Source of the DNA: Gammaproteobacteria bacterium
GTDB taxonomy: Bacteria; Pseudomonadota; Gammaproteobacteria; UBA6429; Thiohalophilaceae
Assembly: GCA_016125505.1 (NCBI GenBank)
Contig: WGLP01000003.1
Coordinates: forward strand, 124,001-188,000
Direction of reading: 5' to 3'
Length of the DNA stretch: 64,000 bases
Shown: in pieces, positions 47,678 through 59,600 of the stretch
Numbering within the stretch: position 1 is the stretch's first letter
Layout: the number at the start of each line of letters is the position of its first letter
The notes under the pieces: model-generated
The model's input: the letters and a program-made list of their open reading frames with translations, nothing else
Told to the model about the DNA's origin: nothing
Databases searched by the model: none
Program-made: the position numbers and the translations under genes

Positions 47678-48634
47678 TTAAGACGAAGCCTCCGTATTAA
47701 CTTCAATACGGTTTCTGCCATTCTTCTTGGCTTTATATAGCAACCTGTCGACCGACTTGATGAATTTATCAAGTTTATTGTCTTCCGGAATGATGGTGCT
47801 CACACCCACGCTCACCGTAACCAGATCACTGACACTCGATTTTTCATGCGGAATTTTCTGGTCCTGGATCAGGCGCTGACACTTGTTCGCTATGCGCAGG
47901 GCTGAGGCATGATCGGTTTCCGGCAATACCATGACAAATTCTTCACCGCCAAAACGGGCGACCAGATCTCTGGGGCGTGCTACCGCCGAGTTGAGAAGCT
48001 GTGCGACCAGCCTGATACAATCATCTCCCTGGAGGTGCCCATAAAAATCGTTGTATTGTTTGAAAAAGTCGATATCGATAAGCATCACGGACAACGGCTG
48101 CCTGGTACGACGGGCATTATTCCATTCAGTCTGCATGATCATGTCGAACTTGCGACGATTGGAAATACCCGTCAACCCGTCGTTAAACGAGAGCTCTTCT
48201 AGTTCCTTCTGCAGGGTCAGCAATTTTTCTTCGGTTTTCTTGCGTTCGCTGATATCGAACATAAAACCGACCAGGGATTCCACTTCCCCGTCACTATTGC
48301 GCACCACATGCACCACATCGCGGATCCAGACATAACCGCCGTCCTTTGTCAGTGCGCGATAGTCCGCCTCGTGATCGACACCGGATTTTGATTGCGATAC
48401 ACAATAGTTGACAACATACTCCCGGTCATCCGGATGAATGCGTTCAACCCAGTCATTGACACTGGCCCAGCTCTCCGGCGACCAACCCAGCAAGGTTTCA
48501 ATTTGCGGACCGATATAGGCAAACGTCATGCTGTTCCAGTCTATTTTCCAGGGAATGGCCTTGGTCGATTCCAGCAGGGTCTTATAGACGGGGTCGCCGG
48601 CGTCCACGCCATCCACATCATCTTTGCTACTCAC
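47678..48634 (-). CDS. PAS-GGEEF diguanylate cyclase
   Basis: A 318-residue protein: a PAS/PAC domain (about 25-145; PAS_3-type with IHPDDREYVVNYC) and a GGEEF domain (about 150-312) whose active site is intact (ARFGGEEFVMVLPETD). The allosteric I-site RxxD is present (RPRD, five residues ahead of GGEEF). It should make cyclic di-GMP with product inhibition. The start is GTG at 48634, two bases after the hslO stop on the same strand, so it is probably co-transcribed with hslO. No membrane helices. Confidence 0.93.
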   Translation of the reverse strand: MSSKDDVDGVDAGDPVYKTLLESTKAIPWKIDWNSMTFAYIGPQIETLLGWSPESWASVNDWVERIHPDDREYVVNYCVSQSKSGVDHEADYRALTKDGGYVWIRDVVHVVRNSDGEVESLVGFMFDISERKKTEEKLLTLQKELEELSFNDGLTGISNRRKFDMIMQTEWNNARRTRQPLSVMLIDIDFFKQYNDFYGHLQGDDCIRLVAQLLNSAVARPRDLVARFGGEEFVMVLPETDHASALRIANKCQRLIQDQKIPHEKSSVSDLVTVSVGVSTIIPEDNKLDKFIKSVDRLLYKAKKNGRNRIEVNTEASS

Positions 48635-48636
48635 GG

Positions 48637-49515
48637 CTAATGCTTGCTCTTGCTTGTTTGCGGCGCCACATCCACGGCAAAGATCTGTTCCACATCCACG
48701 CTGTCGAAGTCGTACTTCTGATTACAGAATTCGCACGCCACGTTGACGTTGCCCTGTTCTTCCAGAATAGAGCGTACTTCATCCGGCCCCAGGGAACGCA
48801 GCATATTCACTACCCGTTCGCGCGAACAGGAACAGCGGAAACATACCGGCAGCGGTTCGAATACCCGCACCTGTTCTTCATGATACAAACGATGCAGCAG
48901 TTGCAGTTGCGGCAGTTCCAGCATCTCCTCACGGGTGATGGTATTGGATAGCTGAATCACCCGATTCCAGGCATCGCTGTCTTCGGTTTCGCCGCTCGCC
49001 GGCAATTTTTGCAACAAGACGCCGCCGGCACGTTCCTCATTGGCTGCCAGCCAGATATGGGTGTCCAGTTGTTCCGATTGCTGCAGATAATTCATGATTG
49101 CATCGGCCAGCGTGTCGCCGCGCAGTTCGACGATACTCTGATAGCGTTCCTGATCTTCACTGGGCTCCAGCGTGATCGTTAAGGTGCCGTTGCCGGCGAG
49201 AGACTGCAGATTGCCTGACTCAGGAAGATCCTGCCAGTGCGCGAGGCCGCGCAACTCGTGCGCATTGACGCACTCCACCACCATCAGGGTAATCGGACCG
49301 CTGCCCTGCAACTGGATCACCAGCCGGCCGTGGAGTTTCAGTGTCGCCGCCAGAAGGATCGCCGCCGCCATCATCTCGCCGAGGATATCGCGGATCAGCG
49401 GCGGATAATCGTGACGTTCGAGGATCGCCTGCCAGGTGGCATCGAGATGGATCACTTCGCCGCGGATCGGCGTGTGCTCAAACAAAAAACGCTGCAATGT
49501 GTCGTTATCGGACAT
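48637..49515 (-). CDS. hslO: Redox-regulated chaperone Hsp33
   Basis: A 292-residue Hsp33. The C-terminal zinc redox switch is intact: RCSCSRE (CxC) and, about 30 residues on, CEFCNQK (CxxC). The N-terminal domain carries GEMMAAAILLAATLKLHGRL. Under oxidative stress the switch unfolds and turns on holdase activity. Upstream of a diguanylate cyclase gene in what looks like a two-gene unit. Confidence 0.96.
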   Translation of the reverse strand: MSDNDTLQRFLFEHTPIRGEVIHLDATWQAILERHDYPPLIRDILGEMMAAAILLAATLKLHGRLVIQLQGSGPITLMVVECVNAHELRGLAHWQDLPESGNLQSLAGNGTLTITLEPSEDQERYQSIVELRGDTLADAIMNYLQQSEQLDTHIWLAANEERAGGVLLQKLPASGETEDSDAWNRVIQLSNTITREEMLELPQLQLLHRLYHEEQVRVFEPLPVCFRCSCSRERVVNMLRSLGPDEVRSILEEQGNVNVACEFCNQKYDFDSVDVEQIFAVDVAPQTSKSKH

Positions 49516-49538
49516 GACTCAACTTGAAATATCACACT

Positions 49539-49632
49539 CGTCATCCCCGCGAAAGCGGGAATCCAGCGGCTTATAATATAGAATCCAAGACACTGGATTC
49601 CGGGTCTTCGCTATGCTTCGCCCGGAATGACG
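49539..49632. repeat. Dispersed palindromic repeat, copy 2
   Basis: Between hslO and gatB. CGTCATCCCCGCGAAAGCGG at the left end contains an internal hairpin (CCCGC-GAAA-GCGGG), and CCCGGAATGACG closes the right end. It shares CACTGGATTCCGG exactly with copy 1 at 36882-36979. Confidence 0.7.
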
Positions 49633-49688
49633 AAATTAAATAGACATGATAAGAACAATGTACCATTTGCTCTATCTAGTTAAAGCAT

Positions 49689-51116
<1,428 letters not shown>

Positions 51117-51129
51117 TACGCTATTCTCT

Positions 51130-52590
51130 TTACTTGAATGACGCCGGCATTTGCTGGTGCCAGTCGCTGTTTAATTGGTACTGATGCGCAACGTTTAATA
51201 ACCGCGCCTCGTCAAAGTAGTTGCCGATGATCTGCAGGCCCACCGGCAGCTCATGCGCAAACCCGGCCGGGATCGACATGCCAGGCAGTCCCGCCAGGTT
51301 GGCGGCGATGGTATAGATGTCGGACAGATACATGCTGATGGGGTCGTCGCTGCGCTCGCCGAATTTGAAGGCGACGCTGGGCGAGGTCGGCCCCATGATC
51401 ACATCGACTTTCGCAAACGCCTGTTTGAAGTCATCGCTGATCAACTGCCGCACCTTTTGCGCCTTGAGGTAGTATGCATCGTAATAACCCGCCGACAGGG
51501 CGTAGGTGCCGATCATGATGCGGCGTTTGACCTCCGCACCGAAGCCTTCGCCGCGACTGCGCTTGTATAAATCTTCCAGGTCCTGCGGGTCCTTGCAGCG
51601 ATAACCGAAACGCACGCCGTCGAAGCGCGACAGGTTGGACGAACACTCCGCCGGCGCCACCACATAGTAGGCCGGTACGGACAAGCCGCTATTGGGCAGA
51701 CTGATCTCCACCAGTTCGGCACCCAGTTGTTGGTATTGATCGATGGCGGCGTGTACGACATCGCCTACCTTCGGGTCGAGGCCTTCACCGAAATATTCTT
51801 TCGGCAGACCGATCTTCAGGCCCTTGAGACTGTCGGCCAGCGTCGCCGTGTAATCCGGCACCGGACGATCCACGCAGGTGGAATCTTTCGGATCGAAACC
51901 GGCGACGGCGTTCAGCATCATCGCGGCGTCTTCCGCGTTTTGCGTGATCGAGCCGGCCTGATCCAGGCTGGAGGCAAACGCGATCATGCCGTAACGCGAG
52001 ACACGACCATAGGTGGGTTTCAAACCGGTCAATCCGCACAAGGACGCCGGCTGGCGAATGGAACCACCGGTATCGGTGGCCGTCGCCGCCGGTGTCAGGC
52101 GCGCGGCCACCGCCGCCGCGGAACCCCCGGACGAACCACCGGGCACGCACTCGGTGTTCCAGGGATTTTTCACCGGGCCGTAGAAACTCGTTTCATTGGA
52201 CGAGCCCATGGCGAACTCGTCCATGTTGAGTTTGCCCAGCATCACCACGCCCTGCTGATTCAGCTTGGCGACGACGGTCGCATCGTAGGGCGAGATGAAA
52301 TTATCCAGCATCCGCGAACCGCAACTGGTCCTGATGCCCTGCGTGCAGAAAATATCTTTTTGCGCAATCGGCACGCCGGTGAGTGCAGCGGCATTACCGG
52401 CGGCGAGACGCGCATCCGCGGCCCTGGCCTGTGCTATTGCATGCTCTGCTGCCACCGTGATGAAACTGTTCAGGGTTTTATCGTGTTGATGGATCCGATC
52501 CAGAAAATATTGTGTAACCTCGACACTGCTGATCTTTTTCGCGTGCAAATCTTCCGATAACTCACGCAAACTTTTTTCATGCAAACTCAT
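51130..52590 (-). CDS. gatA: Asp/Glu-tRNA amidotransferase subunit A
   Basis: A 486-residue amidase-signature enzyme with the Ser-cisSer-Lys triad in place: [10 protein letters not shown] (Lys), [13 protein letters not shown] and [20 protein letters not shown]. It releases ammonia from glutamine for the GatB transfer. Middle gene of gatCAB on the minus strand. Confidence 0.97.
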   Translation of the reverse strand: MSLHEKSLRELSEDLHAKKISSVEVTQYFLDRIHQHDKTLNSFITVAAEHAIAQARAADARLAAGNAAALTGVPIAQKDIFCTQGIRTSCGSRMLDNFISPYDATVVAKLNQQGVVMLGKLNMDEFAMGSSNETSFYGPVKNPWNTECVPGGSSGGSAAAVAARLTPAATATDTGGSIRQPASLCGLTGLKPTYGRVSRYGMIAFASSLDQAGSITQNAEDAAMMLNAVAGFDPKDSTCVDRPVPDYTATLADSLKGLKIGLPKEYFGEGLDPKVGDVVHAAIDQYQQLGAELVEISLPNSGLSVPAYYVVAPAECSSNLSRFDGVRFGYRCKDPQDLEDLYKRSRGEGFGAEVKRRIMIGTYALSAGYYDAYYLKAQKVRQLISDDFKQAFAKVDVIMGPTSPSVAFKFGERSDDPISMYLSDIYTIAANLAGLPGMSIPAGFAHELPVGLQIIGNYFDEARLLNVAHQYQLNSDWHQQMPASFK

Positions 52591-52666
52591 GTTTTATAAA
52601 ACTCGTAATAGGTTTTGTTCTACCAATGGGATTTTTGCTTGGTTCACCAAAGAACTTTTTTGACAG

Positions 52667-52954
52667 TTATTCGATGACCTTTGGAACCAGGTATAGTCCG
52701 TCTTCCGTCAGCGGCGCATTTTCCTGAAAATGCTCGCGCTGGTTGCTCTCGGTGACCTCGTCCTCGCGCAGGCGTTGCACTTCATCCAGCGGATGCGCCA
52801 TCGGCTTCACCGCATCGGTATTCACCGAGTCCATCTGCTCCACCAGTTGCAGGATATTCGACAGGTTGGTGGCATACAGCGGGATGTCCGCCTCGTCGAT
52901 GGCGAGCCGCGCCAGGTGAGCGATCTTTTTTACGTCACTACTATCCAGAGACAT
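52667..52954 (-). CDS. gatC: Asp/Glu-tRNA amidotransferase subunit C
   Basis: A 95-residue protein starting MSLDSSDVKKIAHLARLAID, with LVEQMDSVNTDAVKPMAHPL and LREDEVTE, the usual GatC blocks. It wraps GatA and GatB. First gene of gatCAB, 76 bases before gatA; diverges from mreB. Confidence 0.96.
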   Translation of the reverse strand: MSLDSSDVKKIAHLARLAIDEADIPLYATNLSNILQLVEQMDSVNTDAVKPMAHPLDEVQRLREDEVTESNQREHFQENAPLTEDGLYLVPKVIE

Positions 52955-53057
52955 TGTCTTCCTCGTCGTTCGCCGCCGCCTACTGTGAATGGCTAGGCAA
53001 AATGTTATGCTATTACAATAACCTGCTTGTGCTACTTCGCAGGATTGATTAAATTAG

Positions 53058-54179
<1,122 letters not shown>

Positions 54180-54213
54180 GTCCCGCGTCTGTTTTAGACC
54201 AGGAGAGTAAGTC

Positions 54214-55101
54214 GTTAAACTGCTATTCAAAGAAGGCCCTTCGATCGGCATACGGTTGACCGTGCTTGCCTTCGTCTCTGTCGCGCTGATGGTGCTGGAT
54301 CACCGCTTTGCCGCGACCAGCAACCTGCGTTCCGCCCTGAGCCTGGTGGTCGATCCGATCCGCTACCTGGTGAACCTGCCCACCGACATTTATAACTGGG
54401 CCTCGGACAGCCTCACCACGCACAACACGCTGGAAGAAGAGAACCAGACGCTGCGCATCCGCAATCAACTGCTGGAGACCAAACTCCAGAAATATTCCTC
54501 GCTGGTCGCGGAAAACAGCAACCTGCGCTCCCTGCTCAAATCCGTGGATCAATACGAAGACCAGTTCCAACGGGTGCTGGTGGCGGAGATCCTCTCCGTC
54601 GACGTGGATCCCTTCCGTCGCCAGATCGTGATCAACAAGGGCACCGGTGACGGCGTCTACGTCAATCAGCCCATCGTCGGCGCGCAGGGTGTGATGGGCA
54701 AGGTCGTCAATGTCGGCCCCCTGTCCAGCACCGTGATGCTGATTACCGATCCCAGCCACTCGCTGCCGGTGCAGGTCAACCGCAACGGTGTGCGCGCAAT
54801 TGCCGTCGGCGAACCGCGTCAGAATGAACTCTCCATCATTCACCAGCCCAACAACGCCGACATCCGTGTCGGCGACCTGCTGGTCACGTCCGGGCTGGGT
54901 TGCGTCTTCCCGTCCGGCTACCCCGCCGGCCGGGTCATCAAGATCAACACCAACCCGAGTCTGCCCTTTGCCGAGATCATCGTGGAACCGACCGCCGAAC
55001 TGGATCGTAATCGGGAAGTCCTGCTGGTGTGGCCTTCGCACCGGCGTCTGAACGAAGACGAAACCGCATGCAGCGGCCCGCCCAAGGTGAAAAAACCATG
55101 A
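54214..55101 (+). CDS. mreC: Rod shape-determining protein MreC
   Basis: A MreC protein with a membrane helix (about residues 15-33 counted from 54214), a coiled coil (LEEENQTLRIRNQLLETKLQ) and the beta domain (GAQGVMGKVVNVGPLSSTVM). The conserved N-terminus KLLFKEGPSIGIRLTVLAFV starts just after 54214, and AGGAGAG (54201-54207) is ideally placed for 54214. Yet the codon there is GTT, an in-frame TAA stands at 54208, and no ATG, GTG or TTG occurs before TTG 54256, which would delete the conserved cytosolic segment. The feature is drawn from 54214 on homology and ribosome-site grounds; see finding. ATGA overlap with mreD. Confidence 0.9.
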   Translation, partial: VKLLFKEGPSIGIRLTVLAFVSVALMVLDHRFAATSNLRSALSLVVDPIRYLVNLPTDIYNWASDSLTTHNTLEEENQTLRIRNQLLETKLQKYSSLVAENSNLRSLLKSVDQYEDQFQRVLVAEILSVDVDPFRRQIVINKGTGDGVYVNQPIVGAQGVMGKVVNVGPLSSTVMLITDPSHSLPVQVNRNGVRAIAVGEPRQNELSIIHQPNNADIRVGDLLVTSGLGCVFPSGYPAGRVIKINTNPSLPFAEIIVEPTAELDRNREVLLVWPSHRRLNEDETACSGPPKVKKP

Positions 55102-55586
55102 GGGGCAACGAACACCACGGCGGGCCGGTCATCCTGCTGACGCTGATCATCGCGCTGATGCTGACCATGATCCCGCTACCGGACTGGGCGAAGGAATTAC
55201 GTCCGCACTGGATGTTGCTGGTATTGGTTTACTGGAGCATGGCCCTGCCCACCCGTATCGGTGTCGGTATCGCCTGGATTATGGGTCTGCTACTGGACGT
55301 GACTTATGACGCCTTGCTGGGGCAGCACGCACTCGCGCTCGCACTGGTGATCTTTCTGACCCTGAATCTGCATCAACGTCTGCGCGTCTTTCCTGTCTGG
55401 CAACAGGCCATTGTGATCTTTGTGTTTTGCGTTATCTACGACATGATCAATCTGTGGATCCAGGGGATCAGCGGCTACGCACCCAATGTCTGGTTGTACG
55501 TATTACCCAGTTTCACCACCGCCCTCATCTGGCCGGCCATCTTTTTGATCCTGCGCCACGCCCGGCGTTTTTACCGCGTTGCATGA
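55098..55586 (+). CDS. mreD: Rod shape-determining protein MreD
   Basis: A 162-residue protein with five hydrophobic helices and MreD landmarks (PDWAKELRPHWMLLVLVYWS, GLLLDVTYDALLGQHALALA). The ATG at 55098 overlaps the mreC stop; a longer in-frame reading into mreC is not needed. It links MreC to the elongasome membrane complex. Confidence 0.95.
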   Translation: MRGNEHHGGPVILLTLIIALMLTMIPLPDWAKELRPHWMLLVLVYWSMALPTRIGVGIAWIMGLLLDVTYDALLGQHALALALVIFLTLNLHQRLRVFPVWQQAIVIFVFCVIYDMINLWIQGISGYAPNVWLYVLPSFTTALIWPAIFLILRHARRFYRVA

Positions 55587-55589
55587 GCC

Positions 55590-57449
55590 ATGGCGCGTGA
55601 TCAGTCGCTCACGATCAAGGATCACCTGCGCGAAACCCTGTTGTTTCAGCGCCGCATTCTGGTGTCCGCGATCCTCGGCTGTATCCTGCTGGCCGGATTG
55701 ATTGGGCGACTGTTCTGGCTGCAGGTGATCAGCCACGATCACTATACCGCACTGTCCGAAGACAACCGGGTCAGCATCGTGCCCATCGCGCCGACGCGCG
55801 GCCTGATTTACGATCGCAACGGTGTCTTGCTCGCGCAAAACGTACCCAGCCGCACCCTCGAACTGGTGCCGGAACATATCCCGGACCTCAACGCCACCCT
55901 GAAACAACTGCAATCGCTGATTAACATCACCGATGACGAGATCAGCCGCTTTAACGATCTGCGCAAGAAGAAACGCCGCTTTGAAGGTATCCCTTTACGC
56001 TTTCGCCTCAGTGACAGCGAGGCCGCGCGTATCGCGGTGCACCTGGATCAATTGCCGGGCGTGGAGATTACCGCCGAACTCATGCGTCACTATCCGCAGG
56101 GCAAACTCGCCTCGCACGCCATCGGCTATGTCGCACGTATCAACGAAGAGGAGTTATCCAGTCTGGATGCCTCGCGTTACGCCGCCACCAAATACATCGG
56201 CAAGGTCGGCGTCGAGCGCTCCTATGAAGACGAACTGCACGGCGAAGTGGGCTACCAGCGCGTGGAAACCAACGCGGCCGGCCGCATTGTGGATGTACTC
56301 GAACGCACCCTGCCCATCCCCGGAAAAAATCTGTACCTGACACTGGATGCGCGCGTGCAGATGGTCGCGGAACAGGCCTTCGGCGATAATAACGGCGCCC
56401 TGGTGGCGATCAACCCGGATAACGGCGAAGTCATCGCCTTCGTCAGTATGCCGACCTACGATCCCAATCTGTTCGTCACCGGGATCGATACCAAGACCTA
56501 CGATGCCCTCAACAAGTCATCGGACCGGCCACTGTTCAATCGCGCCCTGCAAGGCCAGTATCCACCGGGTTCCACCATCAAACCCTTTATCGGACTGGCC
56601 GGTCTCGAGAACAAGGTCATTAGCCCGGACTCATCGCTCTATTGCCCCGGCTATTACCAGTTGAAGGGCGACGACCACAAATACCGTGACTGGAAAAAAG
56701 GCGGTCACGGTGAGACCAACCTGACCAAGGCCATCGTCGAATCCTGCGATGTGTACTTCTACGACCTGGCGCAGACACTCAAGATCGATCGCATCGAGGA
56801 TTTTCTCGGCCGCTTCGGCGTGGGCCATCCGACGGGGATTGACATCCGTGGTGAAGAAAATGGCCTGCTCCCGGGCAAAGACTGGAAACGCCGCACACAT
56901 CACCTGCCCTGGTTCCCGGGTGAGACGCTGATCACCGGCATTGGCCAGGGCTTCACCCTGGTGACGCCGTTGCAACTTGCGGAAATGACCGCGGAACTGG
57001 GCACACGCGGCATACGTTACCGGCCGCACATCGTACGCGGCATTGTCGAACCCGGCGACGACAAACTTGTCGTACACGAAGCCGCGCCACAACGAGTCAC
57101 GAAAATGGACGACCCGCAGAACTGGCAAACCGTGATTAATGCCATGACCCAGGTAGTCTCCGGCATTCACGGCACGGCACGCAGCATCAGTCGCGACCTG
57201 AAATACAAGATTGCCGGCAAGACCGGCACCGCCCAGGTCTACGGTATAAAACAGGATGAAGAGGGCGAAGACGATCTCACCAAGATTCCGAAAAAGTTAC
57301 GCGACCACGCCCTGTTCATTGCCTTTGCACCGGCTGACGCACCCAAAATCGCCGTCGCCGTTGTCGTGGAACACGGCGGCCACGGCGGCTCCATTGCCGC
57401 GCCGATCGCACGTAAAGTCATGGATGCCTACCTGTTGGGAGACAAATAA
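55590..57449 (+). CDS. mrdA: Penicillin-binding protein 2
   Basis: A 619-residue class B transpeptidase. Membrane helix about 23-43; pedestal domain with RGLIYDRNGVLLAQNVPSRT; transpeptidase motifs SxxK in PPGSTIKPFIG, SxN-type SCD in AIVESCDVYFYDL, and KTG in AGKTGTAQVYG. It crosslinks side-wall peptidoglycan in rod elongation with RodA. Three bases after mreD; stop overlaps mrdB start by one base. Confidence 0.97.
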   Translation: MARDQSLTIKDHLRETLLFQRRILVSAILGCILLAGLIGRLFWLQVISHDHYTALSEDNRVSIVPIAPTRGLIYDRNGVLLAQNVPSRTLELVPEHIPDLNATLKQLQSLINITDDEISRFNDLRKKKRRFEGIPLRFRLSDSEAARIAVHLDQLPGVEITAELMRHYPQGKLASHAIGYVARINEEELSSLDASRYAATKYIGKVGVERSYEDELHGEVGYQRVETNAAGRIVDVLERTLPIPGKNLYLTLDARVQMVAEQAFGDNNGALVAINPDNGEVIAFVSMPTYDPNLFVTGIDTKTYDALNKSSDRPLFNRALQGQYPPGSTIKPFIGLAGLENKVISPDSSLYCPGYYQLKGDDHKYRDWKKGGHGETNLTKAIVESCDVYFYDLAQTLKIDRIEDFLGRFGVGHPTGIDIRGEENGLLPGKDWKRRTHHLPWFPGETLITGIGQGFTLVTPLQLAEMTAELGTRGIRYRPHIVRGIVEPGDDKLVVHEAAPQRVTKMDDPQNWQTVINAMTQVVSGIHGTARSISRDLKYKIAGKTGTAQVYGIKQDEEGEDDLTKIPKKLRDHALFIAFAPADAPKIAVAVVVEHGGHGGSIAAPIARKVMDAYLLGDK

Positions 57450-58588
57450 TGCCGGGATTCACTCACGCGGAATTTGCACCTGATACCACCCTGGGGAAAG
57501 GGCGCAGCTGGTTGCAGCAGTTTCATGTCGATCTGCCCCTGCTGCTTGCCTTGATGCTGCTGGCGGGCGTGGGGCTGATCGCCCTCTACAGCGCCAGCGA
57601 ACAAAATACCGATCTGGTCCTGCGCCAGTTGATGCGTCTGTCCATCGCCTTTGCCCTGATGATTGCGGTGGCCCAGTTGCGGCCGGATACGATCCAGCAC
57701 TGGAGTCCCTGGTTATATGCGCTGGGGATGGTGATGCTGATTGCCGTATTGATCCTCGGTGTCATCGGTAAAGGCGCGCAACGCTGGCTGAACTTCGGAC
57801 TGTTTACCTTTCAGCCCTCGGAATTGATGAAACTGGCGCTGCCCATGATCATTGCCTGGTACTTCGCCGAACATACCATGCCGCCGCGCCCGCTGCGGAT
57901 CCTGGCGGCCATCGTGATGTTGCTCGTCCCCACGCTGTTAGTCGCGAAGCAGCCTGACCTGGGGACTGCCCTGGTGTTGGCGGCATCCGGTTTCTTTGTG
58001 TTGTTCCTCGCCGGCCTGCGCTGGCGCGTCATTATCATCACCTGTATCCTGCTCGTCCCACTTGCCTGGGTGGTTTGGCAATATGGCATGCATGACTACC
58101 AACGTAACCGTGTGCTGACCTTTCTCAACCCGGAGATCGACCCACTCGGCGCCGGTTATCACATCATTCAATCCACCATCGCCATCGGTTCCGGCGGGAT
58201 GTACGGCAAGGGCTGGCTCAACGGCACGCAATCGCATCTGGATTTCCTGCCCGAACGCAAAACCGACTTCATCTTTCCGGTCTTCAGCGAGGAGTTTGGT
58301 TTCATCGGTTCCCTGCTGCTGCTGGCGATTTACGCCGCGATCATCATCCGCGGTCTGATGATCACCCTGCAGGCACAGGATACGTATACCCGCCTGCTTG
58401 CCGGCAGCATCACGCTGACATTCTTTATTTATGTCTTTATCAATATCGGCATGGTCAGTGGCCTGCTGCCCGTCGTAGGCATTCCGTTACCGCTGGTGAG
58501 CTACGGCGGCACCTCGATGGTGACCCTGCTCACGGGATTCGGTATCCTAATGTCAATCCAAACACATCGAAAATTGATCTCGACGTGA
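57449..58588 (+). CDS. mrdB: Peptidoglycan glycosyltransferase RodA (SEDS)
   Basis: A 379-residue SEDS protein with about ten helices and the family blocks GKGAQRWLNFGLFTFQPSEL, KQPDLGTALVL, LNPEIDPLGAGYHIIQS and GLLPVVGIPLPLVSYGGTSM. It polymerises glycan strands and pairs with PBP2 upstream. One-base overlap (TAATG) with mrdA. Confidence 0.97.
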   Translation: MPGFTHAEFAPDTTLGKGRSWLQQFHVDLPLLLALMLLAGVGLIALYSASEQNTDLVLRQLMRLSIAFALMIAVAQLRPDTIQHWSPWLYALGMVMLIAVLILGVIGKGAQRWLNFGLFTFQPSELMKLALPMIIAWYFAEHTMPPRPLRILAAIVMLLVPTLLVAKQPDLGTALVLAASGFFVLFLAGLRWRVIIITCILLVPLAWVVWQYGMHDYQRNRVLTFLNPEIDPLGAGYHIIQSTIAIGSGGMYGKGWLNGTQSHLDFLPERKTDFIFPVFSEEFGFIGSLLLLAIYAAIIIRGLMITLQAQDTYTRLLAGSITLTFFIYVFINIGMVSGLLPVVGIPLPLVSYGGTSMVTLLTGFGILMSIQTHRKLIST

Positions 58589-58605
58589 CGTCTGTGGAGT
58601 TGAAA

Positions 58606-59595
58606 GTGCGAAGTTTGAATGTCCTGTTATCCGGCTTATTGTTGAGCGTGGCCCCGCTCAGTGCCTGTGCGGAAGATCCCACGGCCTTTTCCCAGCCCGC
58701 GGAAGTGAAACAGTTCATCGCCGAGATGGTGAAGGATTACCAGTTCAACGCGGACAGCCTGACTGACTTGTTCGAGAAGGTGCACCTGCATCAAAGCATC
58801 ATCGACGCGATTTCGCGTCCGGCAGAGGCCAAGCCCTGGTACGAATACCGGCAGATTTTCCTGACCCGCGATCGGGTCCGCGGCGGTGTGTTGTTCTGGA
58901 ACAATAACCAGGCGATCATCGAGCATGTTGCGCAGACCTACAAAATCGCGCCGGAGATCCTGGTCGCCATCGTCGGTGTCGAAACACGCTACGGCCAGCA
59001 TACCGGACGTTATCCGGTGATCGATTCGCTCTCCACCCTGGCCTTTGCCTACCCGCCACGCGCCAAGTTCTTTCGTGGCGAACTCAAACAGTATCTGCTG
59101 ATGACTCGCGAGGAAGGGCTCGACCCCCTGCAGCAAAAAGGCTCGTATGCCGGCGCCATGGGCATGCCACAATTCATCTCCAGCAGTTTCCGGCATTATG
59201 CGGTGGACTTCGACAAGGATGGCAAGCGTGACCTGTGGGACAATACGGCCGACGCCCTGGGCAGCATCGCCAATTATTTTGCAAAGCACGGTTGGCGCTA
59301 TAACCAGCCGATTGCCAATCGCGTGCAGGTCAGCGGGCTCAAATATCGTGAGCTGATCGACAACAAGTCGCTCAAACCCCGGTTTACACCGGAACAGATG
59401 CGCCTGGCCGGCGTCGTCATCGATGGCAAGGTGCCGGATGATATCAAGGGCTGTCTGATCGAACTGGACAGCGGCAACGGTCCGGAATACTGGGCCGCAT
59501 GGGAAAATTTCTATGTCATCAGCCGGTATAATCACAGCGCACTGTACGCGATGGCGGTACATCAACTCGGCGACGAGATCATCAAGTCACGTTAA
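58606..59595 (+). CDS. mltB: Membrane-bound lytic murein transglycosylase B
   Basis: A 329-residue SLT_2 family enzyme. The catalytic Glu region is EILVAIVGVETRYGQHTGRY, with PRAKFFRGELKQYLL and GSYAGAMGMPQFISSSFRHY later. GTG 58606 is chosen as start because GGAG stands 6 bases upstream and gives a compact lipoprotein signal ending in lipobox LSAC; GTG 58585, overlapping the mrdB stop, is the alternative. It cleaves glycan strands to 1,6-anhydro ends. Confidence 0.94.
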   Translation: MRSLNVLLSGLLLSVAPLSACAEDPTAFSQPAEVKQFIAEMVKDYQFNADSLTDLFEKVHLHQSIIDAISRPAEAKPWYEYRQIFLTRDRVRGGVLFWNNNQAIIEHVAQTYKIAPEILVAIVGVETRYGQHTGRYPVIDSLSTLAFAYPPRAKFFRGELKQYLLMTREEGLDPLQQKGSYAGAMGMPQFISSSFRHYAVDFDKDGKRDLWDNTADALGSIANYFAKHGWRYNQPIANRVQVSGLKYRELIDNKSLKPRFTPEQMRLAGVVIDGKVPDDIKGCLIELDSGNGPEYWAAWENFYVISRYNHSALYAMAVHQLGDEIIKSR

Positions 59596-59600
59596 GCGAC

